Of a stretch of DNA of 64,000 nucleotides, positions 33,141 to 43,373 are shown in pieces. The stretch is from contig NZ_JAGKJI010000001.1 of the NCBI RefSeq assembly GCF_020329485.1, positions 558,001-622,000 of the forward strand. Direction: 5' to 3'. The DNA comes from Bradyrhizobium cenepequi (GTDB taxonomy: Bacteria > Pseudomonadota > Alphaproteobacteria > Rhizobiales > Xanthobacteraceae). The notes beneath the pieces are model-generated. The model worked only from the letters and a program-made list of their open reading frames with translations. It made no database searches and was not told the DNA's origin. How positions within the stretch are numbered: position 1 is the first letter of the stretch; every line of letters starts with the position of its first letter. The translations under genes and the position numbers were made by a program.

Positions 33141-35527
33141 GTCGCTCCGATCAGCCCAAGGGCCTGACCGCGCTGGATCGGCCGAATTCCTATATCGGCC
33201 AATCCGTGCCGCGCCCCAACCTTGACCGTCTGCTGCAAGGGCGGGGGCAGTATGTCAGTGACCTCGTGCTGCCGCGCATGGTTCATGTCGCTTTTGTTCG
33301 CTCGCCGCATGCGCATGCGAGGATTTCCGCGATCAATACCGAGGCAGCGAAAGCTATGCCTGGCGTGGTTGCCGTGGTGACCGGCCGCGAACTCGCTGGG
33401 GTCGTGACTCCCTGGGTCGGGGTGTTATCGCACTTGAAGGGTTTGAAATCCGCGCCTCAGCACGCCATGGCAATCGATCGGGTCTGCTGGCAGGGTGAGG
33501 CGGTCGTCGCAGTTCTGGCGAGCAGCCGCGCGCTCGCCGAAGATGCGGCGGAAGCGGTCGAAATCTCCTACGAAGAATTGCCGGCGGTCACGGATATGCG
33601 CTCGGCGCTCGACCCGGCAACGCCGGTGATCCATCCCGATCTCGGCGACAATCTTGCATTCGAACGCAATCACGACGCAGGCGCAGTCGATGCGGCGTTT
33701 GCCGAAGCCGACGAGGTGGTTGAGGCGGAGTTTGTTTTCGGCCGTCACACCGGTGTGACGTTGGAGCCAAGGGCGGTCGTTGCCGACTGGAATGTGGGCG
33801 AGGGGCGCCTCACTATCTATCAGGGCACCCAGGCGCCCCACATGGTGCAGAACATCGCGGCAAAGCATCTCGGCCTCGCCGAGCAGCAGGTGCGCGTCGT
33901 TTGCAAGGACGTGGGCGGATCATTTGGCATCAAAGTCCACATCTATGCCGACGAGATGGCAGCATACGGCCTTGCGAAACTGTTTCGCCGACCGGTGAAG
34001 TTCGTCGCTGATCGGGTCGAAAGCTTCAATACCGACATTCACGCGCGTGATCACATCTGCAAGGGACGCATCGCCGTCAACCGTAACGGTTTGATCAAGG
34101 CCTTCGAGATCGATGATCTGACCGGCATCGGGCCTTACTCGATGTATCCACGCACCAGTGCGGTCGAGGCGAACCAGGTCGTCAACCTTGTCGGCGGTCA
34201 GTACACCACGCCCAACTATCGGGCGCGGGCACGGGTGGTTTTCCAGAACAAGAACGTCACCTGCCAGTATCGTGCGGTGGGTCATCCGATCGCCTGCTCG
34301 GTCACCGAAGGTCTTGTCGACCTTGCCGCGCGCCGCATCGGAATGGACCCGGTGCAAATCCGGCGTCTCAACCTGATCGGCGATGATGCCTATCCGTGCG
34401 CCTCCCCGACGGGATTGCGCTTCGAGGCGCTCTCGCATCATGCATCGCTTCAGAAGCTGCTGCAGATGATGGACTATGACGTGCTTCGTGCTGAACAGGC
34501 CCGGCTGCGTCGAGAGGGAATTCATCGCGGCATCGGCCTTGCGAGTTTCATTGAGGTCACCAATCCTGGCGCGGCCTTCTATGGGGTCGGCGGCGCACGC
34601 ATCTCTTCTCAGGACGGCGTGACGGTTCGGCTCGATGCCGCAGGTTCCGTGACTTGCTACACCAGTATCACCGAGCAGGGCCAGGGCTCGGAGGCGATCA
34701 CGGCGCAAATCGTTGCGACCGGGCTCGGCGTGTCGATCGACCGCGTCCGTGTTGTGCTGGGAGATACCGACGCAACACCTTATGGTGGAGGCACCTGGGC
34801 TTCGCGGGCGGCCGGCATTGGCGGTGAGGCAGCGCTGCAATCGGCCAAGGCACTGCGCGGCAACATCCTCCAGGTTGCGGCAGCCATCCTGCAGGCGCGC
34901 CCTGCGGACCTCGACATCAGCGATAATGCCGTGGTGGATCCGTCAAGCGGAGAACGCAAGATAGAGCTATCCGAGCTCGCCCGTATCGTCTTCTTTCGGC
35001 CCGACACGCTTCCGCCGGGGCTGCAGCCGGAAATGGTGGCGACTCGGCACTTCGTTCCGCGCGAATACGGTTTTGCCTTCACGAACGGAATTCAGGCCTC
35101 ACGGCTCGAGGTCGATACGACAACCGGATTCATCCGTCTGCTCGATCACTGGGTGGTCGAGGATTGCGGCACCGTGATCAACCCCCAATTGGTGGATGAA
35201 CAGATCCGCGGCGGTGTCGTCCAGGGGCTCGGGGCTGCGTTGTTTGAACATTGCATCTACGATGAGCGGGGCCAGCTCACCAACGCCAATATGGCCGACT
35301 ATCTCGTGCCCATGGCCGCCGAGATGTCGGATATCGCTGTGGGTCACGTGGTGACGCCGACCAAGGAGAGCGAGCTCGGTGCAAAGGGGGCCGGAGAGGC
35401 GGGTACGGCGGGCGCAGCCGCCGCTGTCGCCAATGCGGTCAATGATGCGCTGTCGCCGTTCGGCGTCACCATTGCCGAGATCCCGCTGACCCCGCGCGTG
35501 ATCCTATCCGCGCTTGGACGCGCATGA
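33137..35527 (+). CDS. Molybdenum hydroxylase catalytic subunit (CoxL-like, not CO dehydrogenase form I)
   Basis: A 796-residue molybdopterin subunit. The hammerhead domain begins IGQSVPRPNLDRLLQGRGQY; the Mo-domain shows GGSFGIKVHIYADEMAAYG, TEQGQGSEAITAQIV and the C-terminal ELGAKGAGEAGTAG with the catalytic Glu. The loop equivalent to AYxCSFR reads CQYRAVGHPIA, so this is not a CO dehydrogenase. It is also not the same loop as in the first CoxL (VRGFGQSP), which implies a different substrate. It precedes a branched-chain-type importer, so uptake and hydroxylation are probably coupled. Confidence 0.88.
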   Translation: MSRSDQPKGLTALDRPNSYIGQSVPRPNLDRLLQGRGQYVSDLVLPRMVHVAFVRSPHAHARISAINTEAAKAMPGVVAVVTGRELAGVVTPWVGVLSHLKGLKSAPQHAMAIDRVCWQGEAVVAVLASSRALAEDAAEAVEISYEELPAVTDMRSALDPATPVIHPDLGDNLAFERNHDAGAVDAAFAEADEVVEAEFVFGRHTGVTLEPRAVVADWNVGEGRLTIYQGTQAPHMVQNIAAKHLGLAEQQVRVVCKDVGGSFGIKVHIYADEMAAYGLAKLFRRPVKFVADRVESFNTDIHARDHICKGRIAVNRNGLIKAFEIDDLTGIGPYSMYPRTSAVEANQVVNLVGGQYTTPNYRARARVVFQNKNVTCQYRAVGHPIACSVTEGLVDLAARRIGMDPVQIRRLNLIGDDAYPCASPTGLRFEALSHHASLQKLLQMMDYDVLRAEQARLRREGIHRGIGLASFIEVTNPGAAFYGVGGARISSQDGVTVRLDAAGSVTCYTSITEQGQGSEAITAQIVATGLGVSIDRVRVVLGDTDATPYGGGTWASRAAGIGGEAALQSAKALRGNILQVAAAILQARPADLDISDNAVVDPSSGERKIELSELARIVFFRPDTLPPGLQPEMVATRHFVPREYGFAFTNGIQASRLEVDTTTGFIRLLDHWVVEDCGTVINPQLVDEQIRGGVVQGLGAALFEHCIYDERGQLTNANMADYLVPMAAEMSDIAVGHVVTPTKESELGAKGAGEAGTAGAAAAVANAVNDALSPFGVTIAEIPLTPRVILSALGRA

Positions 35528-35577
35528 TGTAGCCTGCACACTTAAATCAGAGAAGACACAGCCAGGGAGAGGAATGC

Positions 35578-36834
35578 ATGACTGAAGATAGCAAATTCAC
35601 ATCGAAGCGAATGAGTCGCCGCCGCGTGCTCGCCACCGCGGGCGTCGGCGCACTGGTTGCCGCGTCGCCTTTCCGCATCAACCTTGCGATGGCGCAGGAG
35701 CCGACGATCAAGATCGGCTTTCCGGTGCCGCTGACCGGACCGTATGGCACCGAAGCCCAGGATCAGGTGCGCGCGGCCGAGGTTGCGATCGCAGAGTTCA
35801 ACGAAGGCGGCGGCCTCAACGGCCGCAAGGCTGAGCTGCTGGTTCGGGACGACAAGCTCAATCCGGGCGAGGCGGCGACCCGTACCCTTGAACTGGTGGA
35901 AAAGGAGAAGGTGAATTTCATTGTCGGCAGTCTGTCGGCCGCCGTTCAGCTCGCCGTCAACAACGTCACCAAGCAGCGCGGCATCATCTTCAATTCGATC
36001 AGCCAGTCGGATACGATCAACGAAGTCTCCGATTTCAGCAAGTTCACCTTCCATGAGGCGCTGAATCCGCATATGACCGCCGGCGCCGTCGGCCGCTATG
36101 CTTTCCCGAAGTTCGGCAAGAAGGTCGCCTTTCTCACCGCGGACTATGCCTATGGCCATGAAATGGTGCGCGGCTTCCAGGAGGCCGGAAAGGCGTTTGG
36201 AGTTGAGACTGTCACCGACGTCCGCCACCCGATCGGCACGACGGATTTCTCGGCGCTGTTGCCGCGGATCCAGGCGTTGAAACCGGATATTTTGTGCATC
36301 AGCAATTTCGGCCGGGATCAGCAGATTGCGCTGAAGCAGGCCACCGATTTCGGCATGAAGAAGTCGATGAAGATCGTTGCGCCCATTCTGCTCTATACCG
36401 GCAGGGTGGCCGCCGGCGCACAGGCTTTCGATGGCGTCGTAGGGGGCACATCCTACTACTGGGGAATCGAGGACAAGGTGGCTTCCGCGAAGGCGTTCAA
36501 TGACCGCTTCCGGAAGATGCACGGCGGCAAAGTGCCTTCCGACTACGGCGCGCTCGGCTATGGCGGCGTGAAGACTTTGCTGATGGGGGCGCGTGCTGCC
36601 GGATCGCTCGATGCCGATAAGGTCATCGCAGCGGTCGAAGCATTGAAGTACGACTACTACAAGGGACCGCAATATTACCGCAAATGCGACCACCAGTCGG
36701 TGCAGTCGGTGTTCATCATCGAGTCCAAGGCGAACCCGCAGAAGGGCGACGCCGATGTCTTCAATGTCATCAGCACCGACGAGCCCAACGAGGCCAATCT
36801 GCGAACCTGCGAGGCGCTTGGCCACAAGAACTGA
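35578..36834 (+). CDS. Branched-chain-type ABC transporter substrate-binding protein (LivJ-like, Tat signal)
   Basis: A 418-residue periplasmic binding protein. The N-terminus carries a twin-arginine signal (SRRRVLATAGVGALVAAS, processing likely near AMA at residue 39). The type I fold starts TIKIGFPVPLTGPYGTEAQD and includes GGLNGRKAELLVRDDKLNPG and FNSISQSDTINEV. Despite the family name, such proteins bind amino acids, urea, aromatic acids and other carboxylates. A GGGAGAGG site lies just upstream. It heads the liv-type importer of catabolic module 2. Confidence 0.9.
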   Translation: MTEDSKFTSKRMSRRRVLATAGVGALVAASPFRINLAMAQEPTIKIGFPVPLTGPYGTEAQDQVRAAEVAIAEFNEGGGLNGRKAELLVRDDKLNPGEAATRTLELVEKEKVNFIVGSLSAAVQLAVNNVTKQRGIIFNSISQSDTINEVSDFSKFTFHEALNPHMTAGAVGRYAFPKFGKKVAFLTADYAYGHEMVRGFQEAGKAFGVETVTDVRHPIGTTDFSALLPRIQALKPDILCISNFGRDQQIALKQATDFGMKKSMKIVAPILLYTGRVAAGAQAFDGVVGGTSYYWGIEDKVASAKAFNDRFRKMHGGKVPSDYGALGYGGVKTLLMGARAAGSLDADKVIAAVEALKYDYYKGPQYYRKCDHQSVQSVFIIESKANPQKGDADVFNVISTDEPNEANLRTCEALGHKN

Positions 36835-36904
36835 TCCGTTCCGCCGGGCGCAGCCCTAATTGCGCCCGGCTTCTTTCGTCTCAATCAATGACACCCGGGA
36901 CGCC

Positions 36905-37789
36905 ATGAGTGGATTGAGTTTCGACCTGATTGCGCTGCAGCTCTTCACCGGGCTTGCTCTCGGTGCGATCTATGTGCTGTTCGCCATTGGCCTGTCGCTG
37001 ATTTTCGGCATGCTGACCGTGGTCAATTTCGCCCACGGGGCCTTCTACATGGTTGGGGCCTATGCCGGGCTCTTCCTGGTGTCGATGGGCGGCAACTTCT
37101 GGATCTGCCTTGTGGGGGTGCCGCTCCTGGTCGGCACTTTCGGCATGATCGTTGAGCGGTTCCTCGTGCGCCCGCTGTACGGCCGCGGCATCGACTATCC
37201 GCTACTGCTGACGTTCGGCCTCTCCTACATCATGATCGAACTGATCCGGATCGCGTTTGGCACCAGCGGCTATCCGTTTGACACGCCCGAACTTCTGCAG
37301 GGCGCCGTCGACATCGGCGTCGGCTATTTCCCGCTGTACCGGCTGTTTGTCATCGGCGCCACGGCCGTGGTCCTCATCGGCTTGTGGCTGTTCCTTGAAC
37401 GGACCAGCTTCGGCTTGGTCATCCGCGCCGGCGCGCGCGATCCGCAAATCGTGCGGGTGCTCGGGGTCGATGTCAGCCGGGTCTGGCTCATCGTTTTCGG
37501 CATCGGGACGGCAATTGCCGGATTTGCGGGCCTTCTGGCCGCGCCACTGCAGGGCGTAATTCCTGAAATGGGTGCGACCATCCTGGCCGAGGCCTTCGTG
37601 GTGACTGTCGTCGGCGGCATGGGCTCGATCGGCGGTGCGGTGCTGGCCGGGCTGCTGGTCGGGGTCGTTGTCAGCATGTCCTCGCTGTTCGCGCCTGAAA
37701 TGGCCAAGGTGTCCATCTTTGCGCTGATGGCGATTGTGCTGCTGATCCGGCCGCAGGGTTTCTTTGGTCGCGCAGGATTGATGAGCTGA
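36905..37789 (+). CDS. Branched-chain-type ABC transporter permease (LivH-like)
   Basis: A 294-residue polytopic permease with the LivH N-terminus LQLFTGLALGAIYVLFAIGL and the conserved VNFAHGAFYMVGAYAG motif. The C-terminal half shows GMGSIGGAVLAGLLVGVV. The chosen ATG starts MSGLSFDLIALQ, since the 15 residues upstream in the same frame are not family sequence. It forms a heterodimer with the LivM-like protein encoded four bases later. Confidence 0.92.
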   Translation: MSGLSFDLIALQLFTGLALGAIYVLFAIGLSLIFGMLTVVNFAHGAFYMVGAYAGLFLVSMGGNFWICLVGVPLLVGTFGMIVERFLVRPLYGRGIDYPLLLTFGLSYIMIELIRIAFGTSGYPFDTPELLQGAVDIGVGYFPLYRLFVIGATAVVLIGLWLFLERTSFGLVIRAGARDPQIVRVLGVDVSRVWLIVFGIGTAIAGFAGLLAAPLQGVIPEMGATILAEAFVVTVVGGMGSIGGAVLAGLLVGVVVSMSSLFAPEMAKVSIFALMAIVLLIRPQGFFGRAGLMS

Positions 37790-37793
37790 CACG

Positions 37794-38780
37794 ATGATCG
37801 ATATCGCCCCGACCATCGCCGCTTCATCTTCCAGATCGTACAACTGGTTCGACCTGGCCAAGCGTCATCGCGTGCTGCTCGCCAGCATTTTCGTGCTGAT
37901 CTTCCCGTTCGTGATGCCCTTTACTGCACTTGCCGTGAATATCCTGATCTACGGCCTCTATGCGCTCGGCTTTAACCTCTTGTTCGGTTATCTCGGCCTG
38001 CTGTCATTTGGACACGCCGCGCTGTTCGGGACCGGCGCCTATCTCTGCGGCATCGCCATCGTTCATTTCGGGCTTCCCTGGTACGCAGCGATCGCGATTG
38101 GCGTCCTGAGCGCGCTGGTCATGGCGACGCTGATCGGGAGTCTCGCCATCCGCACCCGCGGTATCTATTTTGCCATGGTCACCATGGCGCTTGCCCAATG
38201 CGTTTATTACATCTTCTATCAGGCGGTGGACTGGACCGGTGGTGAGAACGGCTTGCGCGGCATCAACGTCCGCGCGATCAACTTGTTCGGTCTCCATTTT
38301 GATTTCATCAATCCGTTGGTCCGCTACTACGTCGTCGCCAGCTTTGTCATTCTGGCGTTCTTCGTGCTGTCGCGCATTCTCGCATCTCCCTTCGGCGCCG
38401 TTATCGAGGCAGTGCGCGAGAACGAGGCCAGGGCGCGCGCTTCGGGGTACAACGTGGTTGCCACGCGCCTGATGACGTTCATCCTTTCCGGCGGTTTCTG
38501 CGGTCTTGCGGGATCGCTGGCGGCATTGCATCTGTCGATCGTGCCGATCGAGATCCTTCACTATGAAACCTCCGGAATGGTTGTGATGATGGCGCTGCTG
38601 GGCGGCATGGGGACCTTCTTCGGTCCCTTTGTCGGGGCAGCGGTGTTCTTGTTGCTCGAGAATCTCGTCTCGCTTTGGACCGTGCACTGGCAGCTGGTCG
38701 TCGGCGGGGTGTTCGTCGTTTGCGTGCTGTTCTTCCCGGAGGGCATCTGGGGCACGATCCTGAAGAGGATCAAGCCATGA
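37794..38780 (+). CDS. Branched-chain-type ABC transporter permease (LivM-like)
   Basis: A 328-residue permease with the LivM landmarks GYLGLLSFGHAALFGTGAYL, RTRGIYFAMVTMALAQCVYY and the C-terminal GMGTFFGPFVGAAVFLLLEN. Its stop overlaps the LivG-like start (ATGA). Together with the upstream permease it forms the translocation path of the module 2 importer. Confidence 0.92.
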   Translation: MIDIAPTIAASSSRSYNWFDLAKRHRVLLASIFVLIFPFVMPFTALAVNILIYGLYALGFNLLFGYLGLLSFGHAALFGTGAYLCGIAIVHFGLPWYAAIAIGVLSALVMATLIGSLAIRTRGIYFAMVTMALAQCVYYIFYQAVDWTGGENGLRGINVRAINLFGLHFDFINPLVRYYVVASFVILAFFVLSRILASPFGAVIEAVRENEARARASGYNVVATRLMTFILSGGFCGLAGSLAALHLSIVPIEILHYETSGMVVMMALLGGMGTFFGPFVGAAVFLLLENLVSLWTVHWQLVVGGVFVVCVLFFPEGIWGTILKRIKP

Positions 38781-39541
38781 CCGCGACCGCAGCATCCCCG
38801 ATCATCCTCCGCACCACCGGCGTCAGCAAGATGTTCGGCAAGTTCGTCGCGCTGAATAACATCAGCGCCGAGTTTGAACGCGGCGTTATCACCTCGATCA
38901 TAGGGCCGAACGGAGCCGGCAAGAGCACATACTTCAATCTGCTCTCAGGTGCGTTCCGGCCGACGACAGGCAAAGTGGAGTTCGAGGGCAGCGATGTCAC
39001 CAACCTTCCGCAGCATCGGTTTGCCCATCTCGGGATCGCCAAGTCGTTCCAGATCACCAACATCTTCCCGCACCTGTCCGTGCATGAGAACGTCAGGGTG
39101 GGATTGCAGGCCTTCGTCTCCAGATATGACATTTGGCGTCCGCGAAGCATGCTGCCGGGCCTTGCTGAACGCGCTGACGAGTTGCTCGCACTCGTCGGAT
39201 TGAAGGACCGTCGCGCGCGCCGCGCCCGCGATCTCGCGCATGGCGAGCAGCGCGCGCTCGAAATCGGCATGGCACTTGCGGCAAATCCGCGGCTGCTATT
39301 GCTCGACGAGCCGACGGCCGGCATGAGCCCCGAGGAAACGCGGGTCATGATGGATCTCATTGTTCGCCTCGCCGGCGAGCGAACCGTCATCCTCGTTGAA
39401 CACAAGATGAAGCTCGTGATGGGCATCAGCCACCGCGTGCTCGTTCTGCATCATGGCGAATTGCTCGCGCAGGGAACACCGGCCGAGGTGCGCCAGAACG
39501 AGCAGGTCAAGCGTGTCTACCTGGGCCAGCGGGAGCACTAG
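38777..39541 (+). CDS. Branched-chain-type ABC transporter ATPase (LivG-like)
   Basis: A 254-residue ATPase with Walker A GPNGAGKST (residues 43-51), the LivG-specific GIAKSFQITNIFPHLSVHEN Q-loop region, a degenerate signature LAHGEQRALEI in place of LSGGQ, as is usual for LivG, and Walker B LLLLDEPTAGMSP. The switch His lies in VILVEHKMKLV. It pairs with the LivF-like ATPase encoded three bases downstream. Confidence 0.93.
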   Translation: MTATAASPIILRTTGVSKMFGKFVALNNISAEFERGVITSIIGPNGAGKSTYFNLLSGAFRPTTGKVEFEGSDVTNLPQHRFAHLGIAKSFQITNIFPHLSVHENVRVGLQAFVSRYDIWRPRSMLPGLAERADELLALVGLKDRRARRARDLAHGEQRALEIGMALAANPRLLLLDEPTAGMSPEETRVMMDLIVRLAGERTVILVEHKMKLVMGISHRVLVLHHGELLAQGTPAEVRQNEQVKRVYLGQREH

Positions 39542-39544
39542 ACT

Positions 39545-40261
39545 ATGCCGGAGCCGATGCTGCGAATCCACAATCTCAACGGATGGTACGGTCCGAGCCA
39601 TGTGCTCCAAGACATCTCGCTCGAGGTGCATCAAGGCGAGATCGTCTGCCTGATCGGCCGCAACGGTGCAGGAAAGACCACGACGTTGAAAACCATCATG
39701 GGTCTGCTCGATCGGCGCAGTGGGTCCGTGACCTTCAAGGGAGAAGAGATCCTGGCCTCACCGGCCCACGTCCGTTTCGCGCGCGGGCTCGCTTATGTGC
39801 CGGAGGAGCGCCGCATCGTGCAGGGCCTCTCGGTGCGGGAGAATCTGCGACTTGGGCTCGTCGCCTCGAAGGCCAAGCATGAGGAAACCCGGCGGGTCGA
39901 AGAGATCGCAAGAATATTTCCCAGGCTTGCCGAGCGGCTTGAACAGGACGCGGTCACGATGTCGGGCGGCGAGCAGCAGATGCTCGCGATTGCCAGGGCG
40001 ATGATCGCGCGGCCGGATTTGGTGATGCTCGATGAGCCTTCCGAGGGCATCATGCCGGTTCTGGTGGACGAGATGTTCGAGCTGTTTCGCCGCATGAAAA
40101 GCCAGGGCACGACGATTCTGCTGGTCGAGCAAAACGTTGAACTCGCCCTCGCCATCGCCGATCGCGCCTATGTGCTCGATCAGGGCATGGTCGTGCACGA
40201 GGCGAGCGCACAGGCGCTGCTCGCCGACGACGAAATCAAGGAACGCTACTGCTCCGTGTGA
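39545..40261 (+). CDS. Branched-chain-type ABC transporter ATPase (LivF-like)
   Basis: A 238-residue ATPase, short as expected for LivF. Walker A is GRNGAGKTT (residues 38-46), signature MSGGEQQMLAIARAM, Walker B LVMLDEPSEGIMP and switch His replaced by Gln in LLVEQNVELAL, which is normal for this subfamily. It completes the importer. The catabolic genes follow after a 73-base gap on the same strand. Confidence 0.93.
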   Translation: MPEPMLRIHNLNGWYGPSHVLQDISLEVHQGEIVCLIGRNGAGKTTTLKTIMGLLDRRSGSVTFKGEEILASPAHVRFARGLAYVPEERRIVQGLSVRENLRLGLVASKAKHEETRRVEEIARIFPRLAERLEQDAVTMSGGEQQMLAIARAMIARPDLVMLDEPSEGIMPVLVDEMFELFRRMKSQGTTILLVEQNVELALAIADRAYVLDQGMVVHEASAQALLADDEIKERYCSV

Positions 40262-40334
40262 GAAGTTGCGGCTTGAGCGGCATTCATGCCGTCAGAACGC
40301 CAGACCAATCAACAAGAACACAGAGGATCAACCG

Positions 40335-41285
40335 ATGAAAGTCGATCGCGCCGCCATCTACGAAGCCGCAAAGACCCTGTCGAATTGGGGACGCTGGGGC
40401 AAGGACGACCAGATTGGCACGCTCAATAACGTGACGCCGCAGGACGTGATCGACGCGGGGCGATTGATCAAGAAGGGCAAGGTATTCGCGCTCGGCCTGT
40501 CGCTGAAGGAGCCGATCCAGTCCGGATTATTTGGCGGTCGATGGAATCCGATTCACACGATGCTTGCGACCGGTACGGATGCCACCGCGGGCAACCAGGA
40601 TACGCCGTCGCCTTACCTTCGATATGCGGACGATGCGATCAACATGCCCTGTCAGGCGTCGACGCAATGGGACGCGCTCTGCCACATCTTCCTGGATGAC
40701 AAGATGTACAATGGCTACGATGCGCGGCTCGTCGATGCGCGCGGCGCGCGCAAGCTCGGCATCGAGAATGTGAGGGACAAGATGGTCGGCCGCGGCGTTC
40801 TGCTCGACGTGGCCCGCTGGAAGGGCGTCGAATCCCTCGATGACGGATACGCGATCACGAATGCGGACCTCGATGGCTGCGCCGCCGCGCAAGGCGTGAC
40901 CGTCCGCAAGGGTGACTTCGTGCTGGTTCGCACAGGCCACCAGGAGCGGTGTCTCAAGAAGAAGGACTGGTCGGGTTATGGCGGCGGCGATGCGCCCGGC
41001 GTCGCGTTCGAGACCTGTTACTGGATTCGGCAGAAGGACATCGCGGCGATCTGCACCGATACCTGGGGCTGCGAGGTTCGCCCGAATGAGACCAAGGACG
41101 CGAATCAGCCTTGGCATTGGGTCGTGATACCGGCGATTGGCATCTCAATGGGCGAGATCTTCTACTTGAAGGAACTCGCCGAAGATTGCGCCGCCGATAA
41201 GGTGTATGAATTCTTCTTCACCGCCCCGCCGCTGCATCTGCCGGGCGGTGCTGGATCGCCGATCAATCCCCAGGCAATCAAGTAA
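40335..41285 (+). CDS. Cyclase-family (kynurenine formamidase-like) metal-dependent hydrolase
   Basis: A 316-residue PF04199-type protein. [20 protein letters not shown] precedes [17 protein letters not shown]. The metal-site region reads [19 protein letters not shown] in place of the HxGTHxDxPxH of kynurenine formamidase, the variant common in longer family members. Members hydrolyse amides or cyclic imides, for example isatin hydrolase. A gene for an HpsN-like dehydrogenase follows after thirteen bases, and a Mo-hydroxylase lies upstream, so hydrolysis of an oxidised heterocycle is a reasonable reading. Confidence 0.82.
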   Translation: MKVDRAAIYEAAKTLSNWGRWGKDDQIGTLNNVTPQDVIDAGRLIKKGKVFALGLSLKEPIQSGLFGGRWNPIHTMLATGTDATAGNQDTPSPYLRYADDAINMPCQASTQWDALCHIFLDDKMYNGYDARLVDARGARKLGIENVRDKMVGRGVLLDVARWKGVESLDDGYAITNADLDGCAAAQGVTVRKGDFVLVRTGHQERCLKKKDWSGYGGGDAPGVAFETCYWIRQKDIAAICTDTWGCEVRPNETKDANQPWHWVVIPAIGISMGEIFYLKELAEDCAADKVYEFFFTAPPLHLPGGAGSPINPQAIK

Positions 41286-41298
41286 GCGCGGAGGTTCC

Positions 41299-42606
41299 AT
41301 GGCAACCTATTTGAAACGAAGCCGCGATGCTGCGCAGCGCGCGGAGGACGATTCGAAGGTACGCGCCACCGTCGAGACGATCCTGGCCGATATCGAGCGG
41401 CGCGGTGACGCAGCGGTGCGCGAGCTTTCCGTCAAGTTCGACCAGTGGGACCGGGCCGATTACCGCCTGACTGACGCCGAAATCCGTCAATGCCTATCAG
41501 AACTGTCGCAGCGGAACCTGGATGACATCAAGTTCGCGCAGGAGCAGGTCCGGAACTTCGCTGAACACCAGCGCGCCGCCCTGAAAGACATTGAGGTCGA
41601 GACGCTGCCCGGTGTCGTGCTCGGTCACAAGAACATCCCGGTGAATTCGGTCGGCTGCTATGTGCCGGGTGGCAAGTATCCATTGCTTGCCTCCGCGCAC
41701 ATGTCGGTGATCACGGCCAAGGTTGCCGGCGTGCAGCGCATCGTCACCTGCGCGCCGCCCTTCATGGGCAAGCCTGCACCGGCGATCGTCGCGGCTCAGT
41801 ATCTCGCCGGTGCCGGCGAGATTTACTGTCTCGGGGGCATCCAGGCGGTGGGTGCCATGGCGCTCGGAACGGAATCGATCGCAGGCGTGGATATGCTCGT
41901 TGGCCCCGGCAATGCCTTTGTCGCGGAAGCCAAGCGGCAGTTGTTCGGACGGGTCGGCATCGATCTGTTCGCCGGTCCGACCGAGACGCTCGTCATCGCA
42001 GATGAAACCGTTGACGCGGAGATGTGTGCCACCGATTTGCTTGGCCAGGCGGAGCACGGGCCGAATTCACCAGCCATCCTTTTGACCAATTCGGAGAAGC
42101 TGGCGCGCGAAACGATGGCCGAGGTTGAGCGCCTGCTGAAGATCCTGCCGACGGCGGCAATCGCCGCAAAGGCATGGGAGGATTATGGCGAAGTGATCGT
42201 CTGCGCCAGTGAGGAAGAAATGGTCGAGGAGGCGGATCGGATCGCCTCCGAGCATGTGCAGGTCATGACGCGCGATCCGGACTACTTCCTGCGCAACATG
42301 ACCAACTATGGTGCGCTGTTCCTTGGCCCGAGAACGAACGTGGCCTACGGCGACAAGGTGATCGGCACCAACCACACGCTGCCGACGAAGAAGGCTGCGC
42401 GCTACACCGGTGGCCTCTGGGTCGGCAAATTCTTGAAAACCGTCACCTACCAGCGCGTAACGACCGACAGCGCGTCCGCGATGATCGGCGAGTACTGCTC
42501 GCGGCTTTGCATGCTCGAGGGTTTCGCGGGGCACGCCGAGCAGGCCAATGTGCGCGTGCGCCGTTATGGCGGACGAAACGTTCCTTATGCCGGGGCGGCG
42601 GAATGA
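41299..42606 (+). CDS. HpsN-like dehydrogenase of the histidinol dehydrogenase family
   Basis: A 435-residue NAD-dependent zinc dehydrogenase. The zinc and catalytic positions of HisD are preserved: Gln250 and His253 ([12 protein letters not shown]), Asp352 ([15 protein letters not shown]) and His412 (EGFAGHAEQ). [15 protein letters not shown] and [19 protein letters not shown] are features of the catabolic branch that includes sulfopropanediol 3-dehydrogenase, rather than biosynthetic HisD. No other his gene is near, and the neighbours are an importer, a cyclase-family hydrolase and an SDR. Oxidation of an alcohol to an acid is the family reaction; substrate not known. Confidence 0.82.
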   Translation: MATYLKRSRDAAQRAEDDSKVRATVETILADIERRGDAAVRELSVKFDQWDRADYRLTDAEIRQCLSELSQRNLDDIKFAQEQVRNFAEHQRAALKDIEVETLPGVVLGHKNIPVNSVGCYVPGGKYPLLASAHMSVITAKVAGVQRIVTCAPPFMGKPAPAIVAAQYLAGAGEIYCLGGIQAVGAMALGTESIAGVDMLVGPGNAFVAEAKRQLFGRVGIDLFAGPTETLVIADETVDAEMCATDLLGQAEHGPNSPAILLTNSEKLARETMAEVERLLKILPTAAIAAKAWEDYGEVIVCASEEEMVEEADRIASEHVQVMTRDPDYFLRNMTNYGALFLGPRTNVAYGDKVIGTNHTLPTKKAARYTGGLWVGKFLKTVTYQRVTTDSASAMIGEYCSRLCMLEGFAGHAEQANVRVRRYGGRNVPYAGAAE

Positions 42607-43373
42607 CCGCTGTCCTCCCGCAGACGCCGTCCTTCCGCCTGGACGGCCGGCGCGCGCTTGTCACCGGCGCCGGGCGAGGGCTTGGCCTTGCAGCCGCGAC
42701 GGCGCTCGCCCGCGCCGGAGCCGAGGTTACGCTCTGCGCGCGCAGCCGTAGCGAACTCGAAGCCGTGGCCGAAACCATGTGTGCCGAGGGGCTTGCGGCG
42801 GATACGCTCGTTCTCGATGTCACCGATATAACGAGCTTTGCGGCAGCAATCGAGGCGCGGCCGCCCTATCATGTCTTTGTCAACAATGCCGGCACGAACC
42901 GTCCCAAGCCTTTCACCGACGTCACGCCAGAAGATTTCGACGTCGTCATGGGCTTGAATGTGCGGGCGGCGTTTTTTGCCGCGCAGGCCGTTTGCCGTCG
43001 CATGATCGCCGCCAAGATCGCCGGCTCCGTCATTCATGTCTCGTCTCAGATGGGGCACGTCGGCGGCGAGCGCCGTTCGATCTATTGCGCTTCGAAATGG
43101 GCGATGGAAGGATTTTCCAAGTCTATGGCCCTTGACCTCGCGCCTCATGGCATCCGCGTGAATACATTGTGCCCCACCTTCATCGAGACACCCATGACGC
43201 GTCCGTTCTTCGCGGATGCCACCTTCCGAGCGAACGTCCTCGCCAAGATCAAGCTGGGGCGTATTGGAACGGTCGAAGACGTGATGGGCGCTGTGCTCTT
43301 CCTTGCAAGTGACGCTTCGGCATTGATGACCGGCTCTTCGCTACTGATCGACGGTGGGTGGACCGCTGACTAG
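42603..43373 (+). CDS. Short-chain dehydrogenase/reductase (SDR)
   Basis: A 256-residue classical SDR. The cofactor motif TGAGRGLG spans residues 21-28, NNAG 94-97, the catalytic Ser is in HVSSQMG (147-148), and Tyr161 and Lys165 form YCASK. The C-terminal [13 protein letters not shown] is typical. The ATG overlaps the stop of the HpsN-like gene. It is the last gene of module 2; its stop codon coincides with the point where a decayed methyltransferase on the other strand breaks off. Confidence 0.92.
   Translation: MTAVLPQTPSFRLDGRRALVTGAGRGLGLAAATALARAGAEVTLCARSRSELEAVAETMCAEGLAADTLVLDVTDITSFAAAIEARPPYHVFVNNAGTNRPKPFTDVTPEDFDVVMGLNVRAAFFAAQAVCRRMIAAKIAGSVIHVSSQMGHVGGERRSIYCASKWAMEGFSKSMALDLAPHGIRVNTLCPTFIETPMTRPFFADATFRANVLAKIKLGRIGTVEDVMGAVLFLASDASALMTGSSLLIDGGWTAD

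Noticed and set aside
41299..42606. Histidinol dehydrogenase of histidine biosynthesis
   Set aside because: No other his gene is nearby, the gene sits in a catabolic operon, and its sequence features are those of the HpsN-like branch.
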